From Agrobacterium vitis (GTDB taxonomy: Bacteria > Pseudomonadota > Alphaproteobacteria > Rhizobiales > Rhizobiaceae): 64,000 nucleotides of DNA. Location: positions 67,001-131,000 of the forward strand of contig NZ_JACXXJ020000005.1 of assembly GCF_014926405.1 (NCBI RefSeq), given 5' to 3'. Below the pieces are notes generated by a model. The model saw only the letters and a program-made list of their open reading frames with translations. It had not been told where the DNA came from and searched no databases. Shown here in pieces: positions 8,836-17,607 of the stretch (positions within the stretch are counted from its first letter, which is position 1; the number at the start of each line of letters is the position of its first letter). The translations under genes and the position numbers were made by a program.

Positions 8836-10482
8836 ATGACCATGACCATGACATTGACGCGCCGCAGCCTGATGACCACGGCCAGTGCTGTTCTGGCATT
8901 GGGAGTTGCAGGCGTGCCGCGCGCTTTTGCCGCCACGCCGAAAGATACCCTGGTCGAGGCCTGGGCATTTGACGATATCATTACAATGGACCCGGGCGAG
9001 GCTTTCGAAATCTCTGCCGCTGAAGTCACCGGCAATACCTATGATACACTGGTAAAGCTGAATATTGCCGATACCTCGACCGTGGCGCCCGGCATTGCGG
9101 AAAGCTGGAGTGCGTCTGAAGACGGCCTGACCTATACGTTCAAGATCAAGTCTGGCATCAAGTTCGCGTCCGGCAATCCGATCACTGCGGAAGATGTGGC
9201 CTATTCTTTTGAACGGGCCGTCAAGCTCAACAAGAACCCGGCCTTCATCCTCCAGCAATTCGGCCTGAGTGGCGAGAATGTCGCGGAAAATGCCAAGGCA
9301 GTCGATGCCGCGACCTTCCAGTTCAAGGTGGACAAGCCTTATGCGACCAGCTTCGTGCTGAACTGCCTGACTGCGACCGTCGGGGCCATCGTTGACAAGA
9401 AACTGGTGCAGAGCCACGCGGCAGCCGTGACGGTTTCCAAGGATTATCCTTATGACACCGATTTCGGCAACGGTTGGTTGAAGACCAATTACGCTGGCTC
9501 CGGTCCTTTCAAGCTGCGCGAATGGCGTGCCAATGAATTGGTCGTGATGGAGCGCAATGACAATTACTATGGTGAAAAGGCCAAGCTGAAGCGGGTCATC
9601 TACCGCTTCCTGAAGGAAAGCTCAGGCCAACGTCTGGCGCTGGAATCCGGTGACGTCGATGTGGCGCGTAATCTTTCGCCGACGGACTTTACCGCGATTG
9701 CCAATGCGAAAAATATCAAGACATATTCTGCCCAGAAGGGAACGGTCTATTATCTCGGTCTCAACCAGAAAAACCAGTATCTCTCCAAGCCGGAAGTGCG
9801 CCAGGCCATCAAATATCTTGTCGATTACGATGCCATCGGCGCAACCCTCATCAAGGGCGTTGGCACCGTGCATGAATCCTTCCTGCCCAAGGGCATTCTG
9901 GGTTCCATCGATGACCAGCCCTATAAGTTGAATGTTGCGAAAGCCAAGGAACTGCTGGAAAAGGCAGGCCTCAAGGATGGCTTCAAGGTCACCATGGATG
10001 TGCGCTCCATCGAGCCGATGACCAGCATCGCCCAATCCATGCAGCAAACCTTCGCGCAGGCGGGCATTACGCTGGAACTCATTCAGGGAGATGGTAAGCA
10101 GACGCTGACCAAATACCGCGCCCGCAACCATGACATCTATATCGGGGATTGGGGTGCTGACTATTGGGACCCGCATTCCAATGCCGAAACCTTTACCAGC
10201 AATCCTGATAATTCCGAGACGCCGAAATCCAAGACACTCGCCTGGCGCAATGCCTGGGATGTGCCTGAGTTGACCAAGGAAACCAGCGAAGCCCTGCTGG
10301 AGCGTGACACGCCAAAGCGCAAGGCGATGTATGAAGAATTGCAGCGCAAGGTTCTGGCCGATGGTCCGTTTGTGATCATCTATCAAAAAACGGAGATTGC
10401 CGGCTATAGGGCCAATGTTCAGAATTATAAGCTGGGCCCGACCTTCGACAGCAACTTCAAGAACATGATTTCCAAGGATTGA
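8836..10482 (+). CDS. ABC transporter substrate-binding protein, family 5 (DppA/OppA-like)
   Basis: This 548-residue periplasmic binding protein belongs to SBP family 5 (peptides, nickel, opines and related ligands). The N-terminus has TRRSLMTT followed by a hydrophobic stretch and AFAATPK, which looks like a Tat-type signal peptide. Typical segments are LAESW-like IAESWSASEDGLTYTFKIK and the segment ITAEDVAYSFERAVK. ATGACC is repeated at the start, so any of three ATG codons could be used; I take the first. It heads a five-gene importer operon. The ligand cannot be read from sequence; the adjacent dipeptidase suggests a peptide or amino-acid conjugate. Confidence 0.9.
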   Translation: MTMTMTLTRRSLMTTASAVLALGVAGVPRAFAATPKDTLVEAWAFDDIITMDPGEAFEISAAEVTGNTYDTLVKLNIADTSTVAPGIAESWSASEDGLTYTFKIKSGIKFASGNPITAEDVAYSFERAVKLNKNPAFILQQFGLSGENVAENAKAVDAATFQFKVDKPYATSFVLNCLTATVGAIVDKKLVQSHAAAVTVSKDYPYDTDFGNGWLKTNYAGSGPFKLREWRANELVVMERNDNYYGEKAKLKRVIYRFLKESSGQRLALESGDVDVARNLSPTDFTAIANAKNIKTYSAQKGTVYYLGLNQKNQYLSKPEVRQAIKYLVDYDAIGATLIKGVGTVHESFLPKGILGSIDDQPYKLNVAKAKELLEKAGLKDGFKVTMDVRSIEPMTSIAQSMQQTFAQAGITLELIQGDGKQTLTKYRARNHDIYIGDWGADYWDPHSNAETFTSNPDNSETPKSKTLAWRNAWDVPELTKETSEALLERDTPKRKAMYEELQRKVLADGPFVIIYQKTEIAGYRANVQNYKLGPTFDSNFKNMISKD

Positions 10483-10497
10483 TCAGGAGCGGGGCTC

Positions 10498-11565
10498 TTG
10501 GCTCTCACCATAACACAAGCATCTGCCGGTCGCAGGCGCGACCGGCAGTTAAGACGTTTCAAGGCAGTTGCGGGATTTTTCGTGACTGTTCTGACGACTT
10601 ATCTCGGTCTTCTGGCGGTGACGTTCTTCATTGGTCGGGTGATCCCTATCGATCCGGTTCTTGCTGTCCTGGGGGACCGTGCGCCGCAGGCGGTCGTCGA
10701 ACAGACGCGCCGGGCAATGGGGTTGGATCAACCGCTCTATTACCAGTTCTTCGTCTATATAAAACAAGTGCTCTCGGGCGATTTTGGCACATCGGTTCTG
10801 ACGACCAATCCTGTCATGACCGATATCGCCCGGTTTTTTCCGGCAACTGTTGAACTTGCCACGGTCGGCACCATCATCGGCGCCGTGATTGGCCTTCCCT
10901 TAGGCGTTCTGGCCGCTGTCAAGCGCGGCAGCCTTGCCGACCAGATTGTCCGGGTCATCGGTTTGATCGGCTATTCCGTGCCAATCTTCTGGCTTGGCCT
11001 TTTGGCGCTGTTGTTTTTCTATGCTAAGCTGCAATGGGTGGCCTATCCGGGGCGGATGGACGTGGTCTATGAATATGACCTGATACCCGTCACTGGCTTT
11101 TACCTGTTGGATGCGGCCATGGCGGGCCAATGGGACATCCTCTGGGATCTGTTTCGCCATATTATCCTGCCCGGCGCGCTGCTCGGCTATTTCTCACTCG
11201 CCTATATCAGCCGCATGACCCGCTCTTTCATGCTCAACGAGCTTTCGCAGGAATATATCGTGGCGGCTCGCGCCAAGGGCCTGTCCGAAAGCCGGATCAT
11301 CTGGTTCCACGCCTTGCGTAATGCCGCTGTGCCGCTGCTGACGGTGATTGCCCTGTCCTATGCCGGGCTGCTGGAAGGCTCGGTGCTAACAGAGACGATC
11401 TTCTCCTGGCCGGGCATCGGTCTTTACATCACCAATTCGCTGCAAAATGCCGATATGAATGCGGTGCTGGGCGGAACCATCATTATCGGTTCGGTGTTCA
11501 TCGCCATCAACATCCTGTCGGATCTCCTTTACAAGACCCTTGACCCGAGGACGCGCAGCCGATGA
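10498..11565 (+). CDS. ABC transporter permease, DppB-type
   Basis: This 355-residue inner-membrane permease has about six hydrophobic spans and the conserved EAA-loop-like segment VAARAKGLSESRIIWFHALRN near the C-terminus. Its first span is in AGFFVTVLTTYLGLLAV. The start appears to be TTG at 10498, with AGGAG 8 nt upstream; it comes 15 bp after the binding-protein stop. It pairs with the DppC-type permease to form the membrane channel of the importer. Confidence 0.9.
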   Translation: MALTITQASAGRRRDRQLRRFKAVAGFFVTVLTTYLGLLAVTFFIGRVIPIDPVLAVLGDRAPQAVVEQTRRAMGLDQPLYYQFFVYIKQVLSGDFGTSVLTTNPVMTDIARFFPATVELATVGTIIGAVIGLPLGVLAAVKRGSLADQIVRVIGLIGYSVPIFWLGLLALLFFYAKLQWVAYPGRMDVVYEYDLIPVTGFYLLDAAMAGQWDILWDLFRHIILPGALLGYFSLAYISRMTRSFMLNELSQEYIVAARAKGLSESRIIWFHALRNAAVPLLTVIALSYAGLLEGSVLTETIFSWPGIGLYITNSLQNADMNAVLGGTIIIGSVFIAINILSDLLYKTLDPRTRSR

Positions 11566-12491
11566 TGACGACGCCCTCCCAAAATATGTCCCTTCGCGAG
11601 TGGCTGCTGTCGGACCGGCCCCAATCGCGCCGGCAGGCAAGGCTTGGCCGTGCCTATGTGATCTGGCGGCAGTTTTCGGCCAATCGGCTGGCGCTGCTGG
11701 GGCTTGGAATCATTATCGCGCTCATTCTGGTTGCGGCTTTTGCCGATCTGCTCGCCACTCACAATCCGGTGCAGGGTGATCTTGCCAATGCAAGGTTGAT
11801 GGCGCCGGGCACCGGCGGTTTCTGGCTCGGCAGCGACGATCAGGGTCGCGACATCTATTCCCGGTTGATCTACGGGTCGCGGCTGACATTGATGGTGGTG
11901 GTGCTGGTGGCCATCATCGCTGCACCCATCGGTCTGCTGGTCGGCACGGTGGCCGGTTATGCGGGTGGCTGGGTCGATGCGGTACTGATGCGGCTGACCG
12001 ATATTTTCCTGGCCTTTCCGAAGCTCGTTCTGGCTCTGGCGCTGGTCGCAGCCCTCGGCCCCGGCATTGAAAACGCCATTCTGGCCATCGCCGTCACCTC
12101 CTGGCCGCCCTATGCGCGGATTGCCCGGGCGGAAACGCTGACGGTGCGCAATTCCGATTATATCTCTGCCGTCAAGCTGATGGGCGCCTCTCCCTTTCGC
12201 ATCGTGCTGCGTCACATCATGCCGCTCTGTCTGTCCTCGCTGATCGTTCGCGTCACGCTGGATATGGCGGGCATTATCCTGACGGCTGCCGGTCTTGGCT
12301 TTCTAGGCCTTGGTGCTCAGCCGCCTCTGCCGGAATGGGGGGCGATGATTGCCGATGGCCGTCGCTTCATTCTCGATCAATGGTGGGTTGCCGCCATGCC
12401 GGGCTTTGCCATCCTGATCGTCAGCCTTGGCTTCAACCTGCTGGGCGACGGCCTGCGCGATGCGCTGGACCCGAAGGAGGCCGGACAATGA
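11562..12491 (+). CDS. ABC transporter permease, DppC-type
   Basis: This 309-residue permease has an N-terminal cytoplasmic tail, the first span around LALLGLGIIIALILVAA, the periplasmic FWLGSDDQGRDIYSRLIYGS motif common to DppC/OppC proteins and the EAA loop ARIARAETLTVRNSDYI. The ATG overlaps the preceding stop as ATGA, indicating translational coupling. It is the second half of the channel in the importer operon. Confidence 0.92.
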   Translation: MMTTPSQNMSLREWLLSDRPQSRRQARLGRAYVIWRQFSANRLALLGLGIIIALILVAAFADLLATHNPVQGDLANARLMAPGTGGFWLGSDDQGRDIYSRLIYGSRLTLMVVVLVAIIAAPIGLLVGTVAGYAGGWVDAVLMRLTDIFLAFPKLVLALALVAALGPGIENAILAIAVTSWPPYARIARAETLTVRNSDYISAVKLMGASPFRIVLRHIMPLCLSSLIVRVTLDMAGIILTAAGLGFLGLGAQPPLPEWGAMIADGRRFILDQWWVAAMPGFAILIVSLGFNLLGDGLRDALDPKEAGQ

Positions 12492-13317
12492 GCGCGCTGC
12501 TGACGGTGGACAATCTCAAGGTCAGTTTTCCGACCCGCACGGGTCTGGTGGAAGCCGTGCGCGGCGTGTCCTTCACACTGGGCAAGGAGCGGCTGGGCAT
12601 TGTCGGCGAATCCGGCTCCGGCAAATCCCAGACCGGGCGGGCGATCATGGGTCTCACCCCCGCCCATGCGCGGATAACTGCCGATAAACTCCATTTCGGC
12701 GACACGGATCTGCTGGCGATTTCGGCATCCAAGCGCCGGGCGCTGCGCGGCAAGCGGATGGCGATGATCCTCCAGGACCCGAAATATTCGCTGAACCCTG
12801 TCATGCCGATTGGCAAACAGATCGTCGAGACGCTGTTGACCCATGAACGGATGACGGGAAAGCAAGCCCGGCAAAGGGCGCTGGCCATGCTGGAGGCGGT
12901 GCAGATCCGCGATCCGGAACGGGTGTTCAAGCTTTACCCGCACGAAGTTTCCGGCGGCATGGGCCAGCGGGTGATGATCGCCATGATGCTGGTCTGCGGG
13001 CCGGAACTGCTGATTGCCGATGAGCCGACCTCAGCCCTGGATGTGACGGTGCAACTGGAGGTGCTCGATATTCTCGACATGCTGGTGCGGGAACGCGGCA
13101 TGGGGCTGATTTTCGTCAGCCATGATTTGCGGCTGGTCTCCTCCTTCTGCGACCGGGTGCTGGTGATGTATGCGGGCCGGGTTGTCGAGGAACTGAATGC
13201 GGCCAACCTGTCCGAGGCCAAACATCCCTATACCCAGGGCCTGCTGAATTGCCTGCCGCGCCTGGAAGGCAACCAGCATCCGCTGCCGGTCTTGCAGCGT
13301 CAGGTGGAGTGGGCGCA

Positions 13318-13321
<4 letters not shown>
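12488..13321 (+). CDS. ABC transporter ATP-binding protein, DppD-type
   Basis: This 277-residue ATPase has Walker [10 protein letters not shown], signature VSGGMGQRV and Walker [13 protein letters not shown] followed by the H-loop FVSHD. The true start is the ATG at 12488 (MSALLTVDNL), which overlaps the permease stop as ATGA; earlier in-frame codons are permease DNA. At 277 residues it is shorter than E. coli DppD (327) and nearer NikD (254), so the C-terminal peptide-transporter extension is reduced. Confidence 0.92.
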
Positions 13322-14070
<749 letters not shown>

Positions 14071-14073
14071 GGC

Positions 14074-15240
14074 TTATGCAACCCGCACCCCTTCACGCCA
14101 GATCTGCTTGATGAACGGATGGCCACCATGCTGGCCAATCTGCAAGAGGTCGGCGCGCTTGCCCGGCGCGATCTCGCCGCGGTCGTTGAGGCCAGCGGCT
14201 TCTGCCGGGGTCTTGGTGACCATGCGGATGGCGGCGGGCAGGTCGTAGGCGAGATCCGGATCGGCGGCGATGGCGAAGGGCGCGTCCAGCAAGGCACGGG
14301 GTACATAATCGGAGGCCAGAATATCGCAGAGGCCTTCGAGCAGCAGATCACGCACTGCCACATTGCCGGATTGTGAGCCGCCGCGCACGATATTCGGTGC
14401 GCCGCCGACGATCTGCATGCCACGCTTGCGGGCTTCGCGGGCGGCCTCCAGCGTGCAGGGAAATTCCGAGATTGATACGCCTTCGTCCGCCGCCAGATCG
14501 ACATGCTCGATATCGGTATCGTCATGGCTGAGCAGCGGCTTGTTGTGGCGTTTGGCGATGTCCACCACCTGCGGGCGGATGCGGTTGCCAATGGCCTGTT
14601 TGGCGGTGATCAGGTCCGCAACCCGTGCCGTGGTCACAGCAAGGGCTTCGCCACGCAATTTCGCGACCTTGGCCAGATAGGTGTCGAGATCCCGCGTCTG
14701 GCGGATGCCGGGCAGGTGCTCCATGACCGAGACGACGCGCACCAGAGCATGGCCAATATTGGCTTCCATCAGTGCAGGCGTTTGTTCATCGATCACTTCG
14801 CAGCGCAGATGCACGAAATGCTCGGCCCGCAACATGCCGGCAGCTTGGGCCTTTTCCAGCGCCTCGATCATTGGCCCCAGGATTTCCGCCCGCTCGCTGC
14901 CGTCTTCCGCTGCGCCGACGCAGAGACTGTCGAACACGGTGGTAATGCCGGCGCCGATGATTTGCGCGTCATGGGCAAGGGCTGCCGTCGTATAGTTCCA
15001 GCGGACATGGTGTCGGGGAAAGACATGCTTTTCGAAATGGTCGGTGTGGATATCGACGAGGCCTGGGATCAGCATGTCGCCACCAAGGTCGATGGCGTCG
15101 CTGGCATGGGTTAACGGGCCGATGGCGATGATCTGGCCGTTTTCAATTTCCACCGTGCCGGTCTGGATGCGGTCGGCAAGGACAATGGCGGCATTGGTCA
15201 GGATCAGGCGTTTCGAAGGTGTCTTACCGCTCATGTCCAT
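14074..15240 (-). CDS. PhnM-like amidohydrolase (phosphonate metabolism family)
   Basis: This 388-residue amidohydrolase has strong PhnM features: the metal site LVDIHTDHFEKH, the segment MEHLPGIRQTRDLDTY, SHDDTDIEHV and GAPNIVRGGSQSGNVAV. PhnM (alpha-D-ribose 1-methylphosphonate 5-triphosphate diphosphatase) acts in the C-P lyase pathway. No other phn gene is in view, so this is an orphan copy; it may act on another substrate linked to the adjacent importer. ATG 15240 has GGAGAG 6 nt upstream; MSGK two codons on is possible. A weak hairpin (GCACGG at 15270-15275 with CCGTGC at 15291-15296) separates it from the P1 peptidase. Confidence 0.82.
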   Translation of the reverse strand: MDMSGKTPSKRLILTNAAIVLADRIQTGTVEIENGQIIAIGPLTHASDAIDLGGDMLIPGLVDIHTDHFEKHVFPRHHVRWNYTTAALAHDAQIIGAGITTVFDSLCVGAAEDGSERAEILGPMIEALEKAQAAGMLRAEHFVHLRCEVIDEQTPALMEANIGHALVRVVSVMEHLPGIRQTRDLDTYLAKVAKLRGEALAVTTARVADLITAKQAIGNRIRPQVVDIAKRHNKPLLSHDDTDIEHVDLAADEGVSISEFPCTLEAAREARKRGMQIVGGAPNIVRGGSQSGNVAVRDLLLEGLCDILASDYVPRALLDAPFAIAADPDLAYDLPAAIRMVTKTPAEAAGLNDRGEIAPGKRADLLQIGQHGGHPFIKQIWREGVRVA

Positions 15241-15352
15241 CCCGATCTCTCCGCTTTTTATTCCACATAGCACGGTTCAGCCGATTCGAGCCGTGCCGCA
15301 ACAGGCGCGGTGTAAATCTCTGTGATGACCGTTCTATGTCAGCGATGGGAAA

Positions 15353-16354
15353 TCAGACATGAAGATCACGCCACGCCGGTTGCGAACAGTTGTAAGGCAG
15401 GGCTTGCGCTTCATACACGCCACGGGCGATGGCGCGGGCCATGGTGAGGGTGGCGAGATGGCAAAGCTCCATGAAGGTCGCAAGGTCCGGCAGTGGCTTT
15501 TCGCCGGTGGCGGCGGCAAACACCGTATCGCCATCGGCAGGCAGATGAGCAGGCAATAGTGCCCGCGCCAGTCCGTCATGAGCCATGATCGACAGGCGAT
15601 GGCATTCCGCCTTGGTCAGTTCAGCATCGGTGACAATGGCGCCAATGGTGGTGGCGATCGGGTCGCGGCCCTTGAGGCGCAATGCGCTATCATCGGGGCT
15701 GAAGGAGGGGGGTATGCCGAGGCCGCCGAATTCACCCGCCTGCTCGAAAGGAGCGGCCCAGAAATGCCGTGACGAACCAATCGTGGCCGTACCGAGCGCA
15801 TTGACGGCGACGATGGCCGCCACGGTATGACCGCTGGCGGAGACGGCGCTGGCCGAGCCGAGCCCGCCCTTGACGGTGGCAGTGGTGGCACCTGTTCCAG
15901 CCCCGATTGTTCCTAACGGGAAACTGCCCGGTTTGCGGGCCACGAAAGCCTCATAGCCCATATCGCGATAAGGGGAGTGGAGGCCCCAGTCCTTGTTGCC
16001 GCGATTCAGCAGATCCATCAGGATCGCCTGCGGCACGATGGGGACGTTCATATCACCGACTGGAAAACCCTGACCAAGCTGGCGCAGGCCCGCCTGCACG
16101 CCGCCCGCGGCATCCAGCCCGAAGGCGGAACCGCCCGACAGGACCAGCGCATTGACCTGCGTGACCAGGGACAGCGCTGGATCGAGCAAGCCCGTCTCAC
16201 GCCCACCCGGCGCACCGCCCAGCACCGAGCCGGATGCGGTGGCCGGTTGATCGAAGACGATGACAGTCACCCCGGAACCGAGCGCCAGATCGGTGGCATG
16301 ACCGACCGAAAGACCGGCAACATCCGTCAGCAGGTTGAGAGGGCCGGGTTTCAT
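15353..16354 (-). CDS. P1 family (S58, DmpA-like) aminopeptidase
   Basis: This 333-residue protein belongs to the P1/DmpA family of self-processing N-terminal nucleophile hydrolases. Visible marks are VLSGGSAFGLDAAGG, the segment TGATTATVKGGLGSAS, and the ATTIGAIVTDA segment where the family cleaves itself to expose a Ser or Thr nucleophile, here probably a Thr. The start MKPGPLNLLTDVAG has AAGGAG 8 nt upstream; the frame stays open 38 codons further but that part looks non-coding. It precedes the phnM-like gene on the same strand. With the M19 peptidase it gives this region two enzymes that cut small or unusual peptides. Confidence 0.88.
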   Translation of the reverse strand: MKPGPLNLLTDVAGLSVGHATDLALGSGVTVIVFDQPATASGSVLGGAPGGRETGLLDPALSLVTQVNALVLSGGSAFGLDAAGGVQAGLRQLGQGFPVGDMNVPIVPQAILMDLLNRGNKDWGLHSPYRDMGYEAFVARKPGSFPLGTIGAGTGATTATVKGGLGSASAVSASGHTVAAIVAVNALGTATIGSSRHFWAAPFEQAGEFGGLGIPPSFSPDDSALRLKGRDPIATTIGAIVTDAELTKAECHRLSIMAHDGLARALLPAHLPADGDTVFAAATGEKPLPDLATFMELCHLATLTMARAIARGVYEAQALPYNCSQPAWRDLHV

Positions 16355-16555
16355 GCGGGATGCTCCTTCGGATTGTGTTGCGGACGACTTGATTTCAATC
16401 AAGGACGCACCGGCAAAGGCCAGTAAGTTTGACGCATAAGCGTTATACCCTGAAAGCGCTCGTAACAAGTTTATACAGTGAATTTAGTGCCTTACGGTTT
16501 GGCCGATCGTTGGATTCCCGCGCTGTCGGCCCCTTTTTCGAGATTTGAGCTGTCT

Positions 16556-17596
16556 ATGCAGAAGCCCCAGAAATTCGCCCTTGCCTTCGTTATCGTTCTG
16601 CTTGCCGCATCCGGCGGCACCTATGCCTATTTGAAATTCGGACGAGCCGATACGCTGCCGTCAGGCATCGTCACGGGCAATGGCCGGATTGAGGCGACCG
16701 AGGTTGATATTGCCAGCAAAAGCGCAGGCCGGCTGGTCTCCGTCGAAGTCGGCGAGGGCGATCTGGTCACCAAGGGCCAGATCCTGGCGCGGATGGATAC
16801 GGTGGAATTGCAAAGCCAGCTGCGCGCCGCAAAGGCCAAGATCGCCGAAGCCGAACAGAGCCGCGATGCTTCGGCCTTCAAACTGTCGCAGGCGCAGAGC
16901 CAGTTCGATCTGGCCGACAAGGATCTGGAGCGCAAGCTGGTCCTGCTCGGCAAAGGTTTCGTTTCCGATCAGGCGGTTGACAGTCAGCGGCTGACCCGTG
17001 ACAGCGACAAGGCGGCGGTCTCGGCGGCCGAGAGCACGTTAAACAGCGTGCAGGCGACCATCGACAATGCCAAGGCAGAGGCCGACCGCATTGCCCAGAC
17101 CGTCGCCGATGCGACGCTGACGGCGCCGAAGGACGGGCGGGTGCTTTACCGGCTGGCGGAGCCGGGCGAGGTGCTGGCGGCAGGCGGCAAGGTGCTGACG
17201 GTTCTCGATCTGTCGGATGTTTATATGACGATCTATCTTCCGTCTGCGGACGCCGCGAAAACCGCAATCGGGGCTGAGGGCCGTATCCTGCTTGATATTC
17301 TGCCGGACCGGGCCATTCCCGGAACGGTGTCCTTCGTCTCGCCGCAAGCGCAATATACGCCGAAACAGGTGGAAATCCGCAGCGAGCGCGACCGATTGAT
17401 GTTCCGCGTCAAGATCAGCGCACCGAAGGAATTGGTGAAGCAATATCTGCCGCTCGTGAAAACCGGGATCACCGGTCTTGGCTATGTGAAGACTGATGCG
17501 GCCGCGGTCTGGCCGGACCGGCTGCAATCCGATCTGACGACAGCGCCTCTCGACCCTTCGGCTTCGAATACCCAACCTTCCGCCAATAAGCCGTAA
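16556..17596 (+). CDS. HlyD-family membrane fusion protein (YhiI-like)
   Basis: This 346-residue periplasmic adaptor has an N-terminal membrane anchor (ALAFVIVLLAASGGTYAY), a lipoyl-like half (IASKSAGRLVSVEVGEGDLV), a coiled-coil hairpin (about 95-190) and a beta-barrel end. Order and size match E. coli yhiI, which lies with rbbA and yhhJ. The frame opens at 16478, but MQKPQKFAL at 16556 is the natural start before the anchor; no strong ribosome site is seen, so the start is uncertain. It would link the inner-membrane ABC exporter to the periplasm. Confidence 0.85.
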   Translation: MQKPQKFALAFVIVLLAASGGTYAYLKFGRADTLPSGIVTGNGRIEATEVDIASKSAGRLVSVEVGEGDLVTKGQILARMDTVELQSQLRAAKAKIAEAEQSRDASAFKLSQAQSQFDLADKDLERKLVLLGKGFVSDQAVDSQRLTRDSDKAAVSAAESTLNSVQATIDNAKAEADRIAQTVADATLTAPKDGRVLYRLAEPGEVLAAGGKVLTVLDLSDVYMTIYLPSADAAKTAIGAEGRILLDILPDRAIPGTVSFVSPQAQYTPKQVEIRSERDRLMFRVKISAPKELVKQYLPLVKTGITGLGYVKTDAAAVWPDRLQSDLTTAPLDPSASNTQPSANKP

Positions 17597-17607
17597 GCGG
17601 GGCAGCT

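Noticed and set aside
7993..9417. 474-codon minus-strand open frame across the dipeptidase and binding protein genes
   Set aside because: It spans two well-supported genes on the other strand and has no domain.
15270..15296. Weak hairpin between the P1 peptidase and PhnM-like genes
   Set aside because: Only six pairs and a long loop; mentioned in the PhnM entry but not called as a terminator.
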